Assembly (NCBI RefSeq): GCF_021246445.1
Contig: NZ_JAJQXW010000001.1
Span: forward strand, 558,001 to 622,000
Length of the DNA stretch: 64,000 nucleotides
Direction of reading: 5' to 3'
Origin: Rhabdothermincola salaria
GTDB taxonomy: Bacteria; Actinomycetota; Acidimicrobiia; Acidimicrobiales; Acidimicrobilacustridaceae
Every line of letters starts with the position of its first letter. Position 1 is the first letter of the stretch. Positions 1-8,377 of the stretch are shown one piece after another. Position numbers and translations under genes: made by a program. The notes under the pieces were generated by a model. The model saw only the letters and a program-made list of their open reading frames with translations, was not told where the DNA came from and searched no databases.

Positions 1-499
1 CGAAGGCCAGGCGCACGTACATGCCGCTGGAGTAGCGCTTGACGGGGGTGTCGAGGAAGCGTTCGATGCCGGCGAAGTCGACGATGGCGTCGAACTGACG
101 GTCGATCTCGGTGCGGCGCATGCCGAGGATGGCGCCGTTGAGATAGATGTTCTCGCGCCCGGTGAGCTCGGGGTGAAAGCCGGTGCCGACCTCCAGCAGG
201 CTGCCGATGCGGCCCCACAGGTCGATGCGCCCGGCGGTGGGCCCGGTGATGCGGGTGAGCAGCTTGAGCAGGGTGGACTTGCCGGCACCGTTGCGGCCGA
301 TGACGCCCATGACCTCGCCGCGGGGCACGTCGAGGCTGATGTCGCGCAGGGCCCAGAACTCCTCGGTCTGGCTGCGGCGCAGGGGGTGGCGCAGGCGGTC
401 GAGGGCGACCTGGGCCAGGGTGATGTGGTCGTTGTGGTGGTGGCGGATGGTGTAGGCCTTGGACAGGCCCTCGACGCGGATGGCGAGGTCAGATGACAT
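1..499 (-). CDS. ABC transporter ATP-binding protein, polysaccharide export (Wzt/TagH type), partial
   Basis: This would power export of a lipid-linked polysaccharide across the inner membrane together with the permease encoded next to it. About 166 N-terminal residues are visible and the gene runs off the left edge. A Walker A motif (GRNGAGKST) lies near residue 85. The ABC signature ([11 protein letters not shown]) sits at the window edge, so Walker B and any C-terminal O-antigen-binding domain are outside. The ATG at 499 overlaps the permease stop by 11 bases, so the two are translationally coupled. The family is clear; the exported glycan is inferred from the neighbourhood. Confidence 0.88.
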   Translation of the reverse strand, partial: MSSDLAIRVEGLSKAYTIRHHHNDHITLAQVALDRLRHPLRRSQTEEFWALRDISLDVPRGEVMGVIGRNGAGKSTLLKLLTRITGPTAGRIDLWGRIGSLLEVGTGFHPELTGRENIYLNGAILGMRRTEIDRQFDAIVDFAGIERFLDTPVKRYSSGMYVRLAF

Positions 500-1334
500 C
501 GGCGAAGGCCCGTTCCATCCGGCTGAAGATGGCGATACCGGCGGCGAACACGGCGAGGGCGGCCCCGGCGGACCAGGCGGCGAGCACCAGCGAGGGTCGG
601 GGGGTGCCGATGAGTGCCCAGCGCATGCCTTCGAGCAGGCCGGTGAGGGGGTTGAGCTCGAAGAAGATGCGCGAGCCCTCGGGGACGCTGGCCAGCGTGT
701 AGGCGACGGGGCTGGCGAAGAGCAGGAACTGCACGGCCACGGGGAGGATGTACTGCACGTCGCGGTAGCGCACCATGAGGGCGCCGGCGGCCAGGCCGAC
801 GCCGAGGGCCAGGGCCAGCACGAGCAGGAACCACAGCGGCAGGGTGAGCACGCCGAGGCCGGGGTGCACGCCGGTGGCGACGAGCAGCACGACGAGCAGC
901 CCGAGCGAGACGGCCACGTCGACGAGCGTGGACAACATGGTGGACAGCGGCAGCATCACCCGGGGGAAGTACACCTTGGACACGAGCTGGGCGTTGCCGA
1001 GCAGCGACGAGCTGGTGCGGGTGGTGACCTGGCTGAAGGTGGTCCAGGTGACCATGCCGGCGAGGGTGAACACGAAGTAGGGGATGCCGGCGGGGGCCTC
1101 GAGGTCGGCCACGCCGCCGAAGACGAACGACAGCACGCCGGCGCCGAGGAGGGGCACGAGGATCACCCAGACGGCCCCGAGCACGGTCTGGCGGTAGCGC
1201 AGGGTGATGTCGCGGGCGGCGAGGCGCACCAGCAGCTCGCGGAACTCCCACAGCTCGCGGGGACCGGGGGGCAGCCACGAGCGCTTGGGCCGGATGGTGA
1301 GCAGCGGCTTGGGGAGTGGAGTGGGGTCGGTCAC
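489..1334 (-). CDS. ABC-2 type polysaccharide export permease (Wzm/TagG type)
   Basis: A 281-residue integral membrane protein with about six hydrophobic segments, of the ABC-2 membrane family. The N-terminal amphipathic region ([18 protein letters not shown]) is typical of Wzm/TagG permeases just before the first membrane span. A GTG start at 1334 overlaps the upstream sugar transferase stop as GTGA, and its own end overlaps the ATPase gene, so transferase-permease-ATPase form one unit. It presumably moves a completed polyprenyl-linked glycan. Substrate is not readable from the sequence. Confidence 0.88.
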   Translation of the reverse strand: MTDPTPLPKPLLTIRPKRSWLPPGPRELWEFRELLVRLAARDITLRYRQTVLGAVWVILVPLLGAGVLSFVFGGVADLEAPAGIPYFVFTLAGMVTWTTFSQVTTRTSSSLLGNAQLVSKVYFPRVMLPLSTMLSTLVDVAVSLGLLVVLLVATGVHPGLGVLTLPLWFLLVLALALGVGLAAGALMVRYRDVQYILPVAVQFLLFASPVAYTLASVPEGSRIFFELNPLTGLLEGMRWALIGTPRPSLVLAAWSAGAALAVFAAGIAIFSRMERAFADVI

Positions 1335-2110
1335 GTGAGGGACGACGGTTCGGCGGCGAACGTCGCCGCCGGGCCGTCGGTCCGGGTGGGGTCGGCGTCG
1401 CCGGTGTTCGCGGGGTCGGTGAGGTCGACCACGTCGGGTGCCTCGTCGGCCCGGGCCCTCATCTGCCGCCACACGACGTGAGGGGTGCGGGCCAGGATCT
1501 GCAGGTCGAGGGCGAGGGACCACTGCTCGACGTAGCGCAGGTCGAGCTCGGTGTACTTGCCGAAGTCGGCGTCGTTGCGTCCGTCGAGCTGCCACAGCCC
1601 GGTGATGCCCTGGGGCATCTCGACCCGGCGGTGGAGCTGGGCGGGGAACTGGGCGTCCTCGGCGGGGAGGGCCGGGCGGGGCCCGACCAGGCTCATGTCG
1701 CCGGCGATGACGTTGAGCAGCTGGGGCAGCTCGTCGAGGCTGGAGTGGCGCAGCCAGCGCCCGATGCGGGTGACCCTGGGGTCGTCGGCCATCTTGAACA
1801 GGGGGCCGAGGCGTTCGTTGCGGTCGAGCAGGGCGGGCTGGTGGTGCTCGGCGCCGCACACCATGGTGCGGAACTTCAACATGGTGAACAGCCGGCCGTC
1901 CTGGCCCACCCGCACCTGCCGGAACAGCACCGGGCGTCCGGAGCTGGCCAGGATGGCCACGGCGATGGCGGCCATGAGGGGCGACAGGACGACGAGCATC
2001 ACCGAGGCGCCGGCGAGGTCGAGGAGCCGCTTGACGGCGAGCGCGCCGCGACGGCGTCGCCGACGGACGGGCCGGGGCCCGAGGGTCGGCGTCTCGACAG
2101 CTCTGGACAT
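1331..2110 (-). CDS. Undecaprenyl-phosphate sugar-1-phosphate transferase (bacterial sugar transferase family)
   Basis: Starts a glycan by moving a sugar-1-phosphate from a nucleotide sugar onto polyprenyl phosphate. The 259 residues hold one N-terminal membrane helix (about 30-50) followed by the family motifs KFRTM, SLDELPQLLNV, GDMSLVGPRP and GITGLWQ. It lacks the four-helix domain of full WbaP/WcaJ proteins, so it is a short form. The ATG at 2110 is chosen because GAGGAG precedes it on the minus strand. A second transferase of this family is encoded at 10,196, implying two lipid-linked glycans or alternative first sugars. Confidence 0.9.
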   Translation of the reverse strand: MSRAVETPTLGPRPVRRRRRRGALAVKRLLDLAGASVMLVVLSPLMAAIAVAILASSGRPVLFRQVRVGQDGRLFTMLKFRTMVCGAEHHQPALLDRNERLGPLFKMADDPRVTRIGRWLRHSSLDELPQLLNVIAGDMSLVGPRPALPAEDAQFPAQLHRRVEMPQGITGLWQLDGRNDADFGKYTELDLRYVEQWSLALDLQILARTPHVVWRQMRARADEAPDVVDLTDPANTGDADPTRTDGPAATFAAEPSSLT

Positions 2111-2146
2111 CCAGGGTCTCCTCGGGCCGTCCGCCACAAGGCGGCG

Positions 2147-2207
2147 AGGTTAGCACCGGGGATTTTCGTTCCGGTCCGAGAGGCAGGGGCTGTCGGCGCC
2201 GTAGTGT
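2147..2207. promoter_or_regulatory. Divergent promoter region with two TANNNT -10 boxes
   Basis: On the minus strand TAACCT (2152-2147) lies about 37 bases before the ATG at 2110. On the plus strand TAGTGT (2202-2207) lies about 48 bases before the ATG at 2255. Both fit the TANNNT -10 pattern of actinobacterial housekeeping promoters. No convincing -35 boxes are seen; the call rests on position and pattern only. Confidence 0.35.
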
Positions 2208-2254
2208 CAGGTGCGGTGCAGGGCCTCCGGGGCGGGGTCGCGGCCACCTCTCCC

Positions 2255-3349
2255 ATGACCTCCGTCGCTCTCGTCCACGACTACCTCACCCAGCGCGGCG
2301 GCGCCGAGCGCGTGGTGCTCGAGATGGTGGGGGCGTTCCCGGGGGCGCCGCTGCATACCAGCGTCTACGACGCGGCGGGCACGTTCCCGGCGTTCGCGGA
2401 GGTCGACGTGCGGCCCACGGCGCTGCAGCGGGTGCCGGGCCTGGCCCGCCACCACCGTTGGGGCCTGCCGTTGTACGCCCCGGCGTTCTCGGCGACGAGG
2501 GTGGACGCGGAGGTGGTGGTGTGCTCGTCGAGCGGGTGGGCCCACGGGGTGCGCACCGACGGACGCAAGGTGGGCTACGTGCACGCGCCGGCCCGCTGGC
2601 TCCACCAGACCCGGCGCTACACGGGGGAGGGGTCCGGCGGGGTGGCGCAGCGGGGCCTGGTGGCGGTGGGCGGTCCACCGTTGCGGGCGTGGGACCGCCG
2701 GGCCATGGCGTCGCTCGACGTGGTGCTGTGCAACTCCACGGTGACCCGTCGCGCCATCGCCGAGGTCTACGGCCGCGACGCGGTGGTGGTACCGCCCCCG
2801 CCGGCGCTCACCCCGGGCGGGCCCGAGCGCCCGGTGCCCGGCGGGCCCGCCTCGGACGCGCCGTTCGGGCTGTGCGTGGCGCGGCTGTTGCCGTACAAGA
2901 ACGTGGACGTGGTGATCGAGGCGGCCCGGCGGGCCGGGGTGGCCCTGGTGGTGGTGGGGCGGGGTCCCGACGAGGCCCGCCTGCGCGCCCTGGCCGACGC
3001 CGGCGGGTCGGGTCCGCCGGTGACGCTGGTGACCGACGCCGACGACGCCCAGCTGCGGTGGCTCTACCGTCACGCGGCGGGCCTGGTGGCGGTGTCGCAC
3101 GAGGACTACGGGCTGACCCCGCTCGAGGCGGCGTCGTTCGCCACGCCGACGCTGGCGTTGCGGGCCGGCGGGTACCTCGACACGGTGGTCGAGGGGGTGA
3201 ACGGGCTGTTCGTGGACGACCCGACGGTGGGGTCGGTGGCGGCCGGCCTCGAGCGGCTGCTGGGCACCGGGTGGGACCCGGCGGCAGTGGCCGGCGTCGA
3301 CCGCCCCGACTTCGCCGCTGAGCTGCGGCGCTGGGTGCTCGGCGGCTGA
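2255..3349 (+). CDS. Glycosyltransferase family 4
   Basis: A 364-residue GT-B fold glycosyltransferase, probably adding a sugar to the lipid-linked chain on the cytoplasmic face. The N-terminal half begins with VALVHDYLTQRGGAERV, the nucleotide-recognition start of WbaZ/MtfB-like GT4 enzymes that sense a first HDY motif. The C-terminal donor domain has CVARLLPYKNVDVVIEA and the acidic E-x7-E-type motif (SHEDYGLTPLEA). ATG at 2255 is the first start that begins with family sequence; the upstream open frame is not conserved-looking. It is divergent from the transferase operon and converges on the next glycosyltransferase. Confidence 0.87.
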   Translation: MTSVALVHDYLTQRGGAERVVLEMVGAFPGAPLHTSVYDAAGTFPAFAEVDVRPTALQRVPGLARHHRWGLPLYAPAFSATRVDAEVVVCSSSGWAHGVRTDGRKVGYVHAPARWLHQTRRYTGEGSGGVAQRGLVAVGGPPLRAWDRRAMASLDVVLCNSTVTRRAIAEVYGRDAVVVPPPPALTPGGPERPVPGGPASDAPFGLCVARLLPYKNVDVVIEAARRAGVALVVVGRGPDEARLRALADAGGSGPPVTLVTDADDAQLRWLYRHAAGLVAVSHEDYGLTPLEAASFATPTLALRAGGYLDTVVEGVNGLFVDDPTVGSVAAGLERLLGTGWDPAAVAGVDRPDFAAELRRWVLGG

Positions 3350-3364
3350 GGGGCGCTCCGGGGG

Positions 3365-4612
3365 TCAGCCCCGGCCGGTGCCCACTTCCTCGAGGAGGGC
3401 AGACACCTGCTGTTCGTAGGCCGCGACGGTGTGGTGGCGTTCGAGGGTGGCTCGCCCGGCCCGGGCCAGGTCGGCCCGGCGGTCGGGGTCGTCGAGCAGG
3501 CCGAGCACGGCGCGGGCGACGGCCTCGGGGGTGTCGTCCACCACCACGTCGGTGCCGGGGAGGGCACCCACCGACCTCGCTGCCGCCGGGGTGGTGACCA
3601 CCGGGACCCCCATGGCCCAGGCCTGCAGGATGGTGGTCTTGGCCCCGGAGGTGGCGAACGAGGCCACCAGGGCCACGGCGGCTCGTCGGTAGAGGGGGCG
3701 CAGGTCGGGCGGGGCCCCGGCGTAGCGGACGCCGGCGTCGACGAGGGCGGCCTGGGTGGCCGGGTCGCCGGCCACCCCGGCGGCCACGACCGCCACGGCG
3801 TCGCGTCCGGAGGCGGCGGTGGCCTGCGTGAGGGCGCCGGCTACGGCGAGGAGGCCGTCGGTGTTGCGCACGGTGTCGAGCCGACCGGCGGCCAGCACGG
3901 CGATCGGTTCGTCGTCGGGGTCGTCGGGCTGCGGGTGGGGCTCGGGGGTCCAGTAGGTGGTGTCGACGACGTGGTCGACGACGTGGACCGGCGTGCCCGG
4001 GTAGCGCTGCTCGGCCCAGGCCCGTTCGGCGGGCGAGATCACCACCACGGCGGCAGGTTCGGAGTGGGTGCGGCGCCGGGCCCGGTCCTCGAGGTGGCGC
4101 AGGGCGGCGCCGAGGCGCCCGACGGGGGTGAAGAGGCGTTCCTCGGCCCACACGACGGTGGGCACCTGGGTGGTGAGCGAGGCGAAGGTGTCGTCGCCGT
4201 CGTGGCCGATGACCACGGCCACGTCGGGGTCGCCGTCGAGGGCGGCCATGGTCATCGCCGCCACCCAGCGGGCCTGGCGGCGCGCCGGTCGGCCGGCCGG
4301 TCGGACGAAGCTGCCGGCGACGGTGGCGAGGCGGCGGAGGCGACCGGGCGACACGCGGGGTGGGCCGGCGGTCTCCATCAGCACCGGGTCGTGGTCGCCC
4401 GATGGGTGCGTCGCTTCGGCGTCTGTCGCGGGCGCCGCGGTTTCGCCGCGGGCCGGGCGGGGTTGCACGACGCGCAGCTCGGTGTGGCGGTCGAGCACCG
4501 AGGCCAGGGCTCGGTAGCGGAACGAGAACCCGTCGGTGGGGGGCAGGGCCCCCGGCCCCACGATGCGGTGGGGGGACACCAGCACCACCCGGAGCCGGTG
4601 GGGGCCGGGCAC
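3365..4612 (-). CDS. Glycosyltransferase (GT4-like)
   Basis: A 415-residue GT-B type protein. The clearest part is the C-terminal donor-binding domain: a Rossmann start (IAVLAAGRLDTVRNTDGLL), then SGAKTTILQAWAMGVPVVTTP and a DD..D..ADLARAGRATL tail usual in GT4 enzymes. The N-terminal acceptor domain is divergent and Arg/Ala rich. GTG at 4612 is 2 bases from the stop of the Wzz/kinase gene upstream, so the two are co-transcribed and coupled. It ends 15 bases from the convergent glycosyltransferase at 3349. Donor and acceptor sugars are unknown. Confidence 0.8.
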   Translation of the reverse strand: MPGPHRLRVVLVSPHRIVGPGALPPTDGFSFRYRALASVLDRHTELRVVQPRPARGETAAPATDAEATHPSGDHDPVLMETAGPPRVSPGRLRRLATVAGSFVRPAGRPARRQARWVAAMTMAALDGDPDVAVVIGHDGDDTFASLTTQVPTVVWAEERLFTPVGRLGAALRHLEDRARRRTHSEPAAVVVISPAERAWAEQRYPGTPVHVVDHVVDTTYWTPEPHPQPDDPDDEPIAVLAAGRLDTVRNTDGLLAVAGALTQATAASGRDAVAVVAAGVAGDPATQAALVDAGVRYAGAPPDLRPLYRRAAVALVASFATSGAKTTILQAWAMGVPVVTTPAAARSVGALPGTDVVVDDTPEAVARAVLGLLDDPDRRADLARAGRATLERHHTVAAYEQQVSALLEEVGTGRG

Positions 4613-4614
4613 GG

Positions 4615-6258
4615 TCAGCGCGGTGGGGCCGGTTCGCGGTCGGCGTAGCCGGTGTCGTAGCCCGAGTAGCCGTAGCCCTGGTAGCCCTTGCCCAGGCCGT
4701 TGCCGCCCTTGGCCTTGTTGAGCACGAGGCCGGCCACGGGGGCGGCGACCAGCCCGAGGCTGTGCAGCACCTTGGTGACGTGGGGGCGCTTGGTCTGCCC
4801 GGCCGACAGCACCAGCAGCACCCCGTCGACGCGCCCGGAGAGCACCACCGCGTCGCTGAAGGGCAGCACGGGTGGGGCGTCGACGATGACGGTGTCGAAG
4901 GCGCCTTCGGCGGTGAGGGCGTCGAAGACCTGCTTGACCCGGGGGCTGGAGAGCAGCTCGGAGGGGTTGGGCGGCGGGGGGCCGGCGGGCAGCAGGTAGA
5001 GGCGCTCTTCGCCGGTGACGGGCACGAGGGCCTGGTCGAGGCTGGAGGTGCCGAGGACCACGGAGGTGAAGCCGGGTTCGGCGGGCACGCCGAACACGAC
5101 GTGTTGGCGGGCCCGGCGCAGGTCGCAGTCGACGAGGCACACCCGCTTGCCGGCGCGGGCCAGCACCACGGCCAGGTTGGAGGCGGTGGTGGTCTTGCCC
5201 TCGCCGGGCACGGCCGAGGTGACCTCGATGATCTTGAGGGGACGGTCGATGCCGAGGAACTGCACCGAGGTGCGCAGGTTGCGGAAGGCCTCCGAGGCGG
5301 GCGAGCCCGGGTCGTCGATGACGACGGGGCGGCGCCCGTCCACCTTGGCGGCGGGCACGGCCGCCAGCAGCGGCACGGAGGGGGCGACGCGGGCCAGGTC
5401 GTCGTCGTCGCGCACGGTGTCGTCGAGGTGGTCGACGAACAGGGCGAGGGCCAGGCCGAGCACGAACCCGGCGACGAGGGCGATGGCGGCGTTGCGGGCC
5501 GGGGTGGGGCTGATGGGGCTGGCCGGCGGGGTGGCGGGGGTGACCATCTGGCCGCCGCCGTCCTGCAGGGCGGTGTCGACCTGGAGCTGGTCGATGCGGT
5601 CCTGGTAGAGCCGTTGCTGGGCTTCGAGGGAAGACCGTTCGGCTTCGAGCTCACCGAAGGCGTCGCCGGGCGCGTCGGGGTCGAGGCCGAAGAGCTCGAG
5701 GTCGATCTCGTCGATGCGGGTCTGGAGGGTGTCGACCTGGAGCTGTAGCTCGCTGCCGGCGGCGGCCAGGTCCTCCACCGCTGCGGTGCGGCGGCTGTCG
5801 ATGAACACCTCGACGTAGGCGTTGGCCGCGGCGGCGGCCAACTCGGCGTCGTCGGACTCCACGCGGACGGCCACCACCAGGGTCTGGCCGATGGGGGAGG
5901 GCGACACCGGCGGCACCTCGCCGACGCCGATGCCGAGCATGTCGGCCACCTGTTGGCGCACCGGGGCCGAGCGCATGAGCTGGAGCTGGGTGGCCAGCTG
6001 GCGGTTGTTGGTGTCGGTGGGGCCCTCGTCGCTGAACAGGCTGCCCGTGCCGGGGCGGGCCAGCATCTCGGCGGTGGCCGAGTAGACGGGGGTCTGCAGC
6101 TGGGTGATGCCCACGGCCACCAGCAGGGCGACGAGCGGGCCGATGACGAGGAAGTACCAGCGGCGCCGCAGGGCGGCCAGGTAGTCGACGAGGCCGCGGG
6201 TGGGGGTGTCGTCGGGGCTGGTGGTGGCGCTGGTCGGGCTCACGCGGTGGGCATCCAT
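4615..6258 (-). CDS. Chain-length determinant / BY-type tyrosine kinase fusion (Wzz-Wzc)
   Basis: Controls polymer length and export through cyclic autophosphorylation on tyrosine. The 547 residues contain a Wzz domain with membrane helices near 34-53 and 256-275, then a P-loop kinase domain: Walker A VPGEGKTTT near residue 347, Walker A' LVDCDLRR, and Walker B VIVDAPPVL. The C-terminal tail has five tyrosines in a short Gly-rich stretch (GYQGYGYSGYDTGY), the expected autophosphorylation cluster. Single-chain fusions of this kind are usual in proteobacteria and several actinobacteria. A second copy is at 12,920. Confidence 0.92.
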   Translation of the reverse strand: MDAHRVSPTSATTSPDDTPTRGLVDYLAALRRRWYFLVIGPLVALLVAVGITQLQTPVYSATAEMLARPGTGSLFSDEGPTDTNNRQLATQLQLMRSAPVRQQVADMLGIGVGEVPPVSPSPIGQTLVVAVRVESDDAELAAAAANAYVEVFIDSRRTAAVEDLAAAGSELQLQVDTLQTRIDEIDLELFGLDPDAPGDAFGELEAERSSLEAQQRLYQDRIDQLQVDTALQDGGGQMVTPATPPASPISPTPARNAAIALVAGFVLGLALALFVDHLDDTVRDDDDLARVAPSVPLLAAVPAAKVDGRRPVVIDDPGSPASEAFRNLRTSVQFLGIDRPLKIIEVTSAVPGEGKTTTASNLAVVLARAGKRVCLVDCDLRRARQHVVFGVPAEPGFTSVVLGTSSLDQALVPVTGEERLYLLPAGPPPPNPSELLSSPRVKQVFDALTAEGAFDTVIVDAPPVLPFSDAVVLSGRVDGVLLVLSAGQTKRPHVTKVLHSLGLVAAPVAGLVLNKAKGGNGLGKGYQGYGYSGYDTGYADREPAPPR

Positions 6259-6306
6259 GGGGGTCGGCGGGCGCGGCGGGTGCTCCGGCCCGGGACGGAA
6301 GCGAGG

Positions 6307-6375
6307 AGCCTACCGTTCGGCTCTGGGGGCGTCGGGCACCCGGTGGCGGCCGCCGGGCGGGCCAGGCAATAGCGT
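6307..6375. promoter_or_regulatory. Divergent promoter region between Wzz/kinase and ligase genes
   Basis: TAGGCT on the minus strand (6312-6307) sits about 50 bases before the ATG at 6258. TAGCGT on the plus strand (6370-6375) sits about 80 bases before the ATG at 6457. Both match the TANNNT -10 consensus. -35 elements are not obvious. Confidence 0.33.
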
Positions 6376-6456
6376 GGGCGCCGAGCCGCTGCGCACCGGT
6401 GCCATCGTCGTCCGCTCTCTCGGCGGGCGGTGCCGGCGGCCGCTCACCTCACGCTC

Positions 6457-7770
6457 ATGGGCCGCCTCCTCGATCGCACCCTCACCCTCACCGTCGTGGG
6501 GCCCCTCGTCGTGCTGGTGGTGCTGTCGGTGATGGCCGGCTACCTGGCCCCCTCCGCCGCCGGGAGGGCGTTGGCGCTGGCGGCCTTCGTGTTGTTCGTG
6601 ACCGCCGCCTTCGCCGTGCCCCAGGCCGTGCTGGCGGTGGCGCTGGTGGGGGCGGTGGCCACCATGCGGGTGCCCTTCTTCGGCGGGGCCATGAGCTACG
6701 CGGATCTGACCATGATCCTCGGCACCCTGGTGGCGCTGCGCTTCGCCCCCCGGCGTGACGACGTGGAGCTGCGCCGGGTGCTGGTGGCCTTCGCCGTGTA
6801 CTTCGGGGCCATCGCCGTGGTGGTGGCCGCCAACCCGAGCACCGACGCGGTGCTGGAGTGGTTGCACCGCCTGGTGCTGGTGCCCGGGCCGCTGCTGGTG
6901 GGGGTGGCCCTGGTGCGCACCGGGGCGGTGGACGTGGCCCTGCGGGCCTTCGTGCTGGTGGTGGGGGTGGTGGCGCTGGGGGCGGTGGGCTTCGCCGTGT
7001 CGAGCGGCGGGCAGCCCGCCTATCCGTTCGACATCAACAAGAACGCGGCCGGCCTGGTGATGGCCTTCGCCCTGGTGGTGACGGTGGCGGCCCGCCACCG
7101 CCTGCGCTGGGCGCCGTTCCTGCGCCACCCGGTGCAGGGCCTGTTGCTGGCCGGGTTGTTGGCCACCCAGTCGCGTGGGGCGGCGTTGGCCCTGGCGTTG
7201 GCGTTGGTGGCCCGGGCGGTGCTGGGCGCGTCGGGGGGTCGGGGCCGCCAGCGGGCCATGGCGGCGGGGGTGGTGGCGCTGGTGTTGATGGCGTTGGTGG
7301 CGGTGTCGGTGAGCGAGCGCGACCTGGCCCCCGACGCCAGCCCCGGCAACGCGGTGGCCACTCGGGCCGAGGTGTTCGGCCAGGCGCTCGACCTGTGGCG
7401 CGAGCAGCCGGTGCTGGGGGCGGGGGTGCGCTACTTCACCGACCCGGACCTCGAGACGAGCGTGGCCCACAACATCGTGGTCAACGAGCTGGGCGAGGCC
7501 GGCGTGGTGGGCCTGGCCGGCGTGGTGCTGGTGCTGTGGGTGACGTGGCGGGCGGTGCGCCGCAGCCGCAGCGACCTGGCCATGTTGGGCACCATGATCT
7601 TCGTGGTCGAGGTGGTGGCCGCCCTCCTCGACGTGTTCTGGGTCGCCGGCCGCGTGGGCTGCGCCTACGTGTTCATCGGGATGGCGCTGGCCGAGGCGCG
7701 AGGACACCGAGAACCGCCTGCTTCGCCCGCCCGGCGGTACGACGCCAGGCTCGACGCTGGCGCGGCGTGA
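6457..7770 (+). CDS. O-antigen ligase / polymerase family membrane protein (Wzy_C-like)
   Basis: A 437-residue polytopic membrane protein with about ten hydrophobic segments. The Wzy_C (O-antigen ligase) region is recognised by PFDINKNAAGLVMAFAL, an arginine-bearing TQSRGAALALALAL stretch, and the large periplasmic loop segment with VLGAGVRYFTDP and AHNIVVNELGEAGVVGL. These are the usual PNxxg/SRGA/H-N-x-x-V-x-x-x-x-E-G-G-like landmarks. Members join glycan blocks or polymerise repeat units at the outer membrane face. ATG 6457 is preferred over GTG 6430. The first of two large candidate polymerase/ligase proteins here (see 15,912). Confidence 0.85.
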   Translation: MGRLLDRTLTLTVVGPLVVLVVLSVMAGYLAPSAAGRALALAAFVLFVTAAFAVPQAVLAVALVGAVATMRVPFFGGAMSYADLTMILGTLVALRFAPRRDDVELRRVLVAFAVYFGAIAVVVAANPSTDAVLEWLHRLVLVPGPLLVGVALVRTGAVDVALRAFVLVVGVVALGAVGFAVSSGGQPAYPFDINKNAAGLVMAFALVVTVAARHRLRWAPFLRHPVQGLLLAGLLATQSRGAALALALALVARAVLGASGGRGRQRAMAAGVVALVLMALVAVSVSERDLAPDASPGNAVATRAEVFGQALDLWREQPVLGAGVRYFTDPDLETSVAHNIVVNELGEAGVVGLAGVVLVLWVTWRAVRRSRSDLAMLGTMIFVVEVVAALLDVFWVAGRVGCAYVFIGMALAEARGHREPPASPARRYDARLDAGAA

Positions 7771-7949
7771 AGAAGACGAGGTCGGCGCCCGACGGCCATG
7801 GTGAGCGGCCGGGCGCGGACCCGGTCGGGGTCGACGGCCCGTCGCCACACGACGGCGAAGTGCGCCGTCGCTGGGCCGCGCCGCTCGTGTCTCGAGACGT
7901 CGACGGCGAGCACTAGGTTGGCCTCTCATGGCGTCTCACACCGCAGCGT

Positions 7950-8050
7950 TCGCCCCTGGCGTTGAACCACACCACGGTGGCGTTGGCGTGGGAGTTCGCG
8001 ACCGACGGCATCTGGGTGGTGGGGATCTCGCCCGGGATGATCGGCTCTCG
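7950..8050 (+). pseudogene. Short-chain dehydrogenase/reductase (SDR) fragment
   Basis: One frame reads LALNHTTVALAWEFATDG followed by IWVVGISPGMI. This matches the segment just after the catalytic YxxxK in SDR enzymes (SK-aLn-lt-aLA-E-a--gIrVn-isPG-i). The YxxxK lysine itself and the rest of the domain are absent and a stop follows soon after. It is therefore a remnant of about 34 codons, recognised only by pattern. Confidence 0.4.
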
Positions 8051-8269
8051 GTTGGGCCGGGGTCGCCTGCTGACGCGCATGTCAACAAGGGATGGATGAT
8101 GCAGCTACGTGACCCAGAGGCTGCCGGGCGACCCTGCGCGGCGATGCTCGACGAGCAGCGCACCTCGACGGTCTGCACCGCCGGGGGCTAGCGCCCCCGG
8201 GGCGAGCGTGCGTTCCACTCGGGTCCGGTTCTGGCCGGGTCGAGGGGGAGAGGTCGGCGTCGGGCGTTC

Positions 8270-8310
8270 AGCCGTCGTCGCCTGAAGTGCTGTGCACTTC
8301 GGACGGCGAC
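8270..8310. repeat. Inverted repeat upstream of binding-protein gene
   Basis: Two 19-base arms (8270-8288 and 8292-8310) pair with three mismatches around a TGT loop. The core GAAGTGCTGTGCACTTC is a perfect 7+3+7 palindrome. It ends 67 bases before the start of the lipoprotein gene, so it could be an operator or an attenuating hairpin. Confidence 0.45.
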
Positions 8311-8377
8311 GGGTGGCCGCAACGGTCGCCGCGGCGTTTCGAGAGTCGGAACGTCATTGGAAAGTTGATGAGGATTG

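Larger units (their letters stand above)
7771..8377 (+). other. 607-base gene-poor stretch before the binding-protein gene
   Basis: No convincing intact gene. It holds a possible -10 box TAGGTT (7914-7919) right before an ATG at 7928, a short-chain-dehydrogenase-like fragment (7950-8050) and an inverted repeat (8270-8310). The 87-codon frame starting at 7928 does not look like protein; the fragment is in a different frame. The stretch reads as gene debris plus the upstream region of the lipoprotein gene. Confidence 0.5.

Noticed and set aside
489-2156. A 555-codon open frame covering both the permease and the transferase region on the minus strand
   Set aside because: Only the part from 1334 is permease sequence; the rest is the transferase gene read in the wrong frame (Arg/Pro-rich), with the transferase itself in another frame.
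2808-5654. A 948-codon minus-strand open frame
   Set aside because: Composition is Pro/Arg/Ser-rich throughout and matches no family; it is the off-frame of the glycosyltransferase and Wzz/kinase genes.
7928-8191. An 87-codon frame with a possible leaderless promoter
   Set aside because: Amino-acid composition is off-frame-like and the only recognisable sequence (SDR piece) is in another frame.
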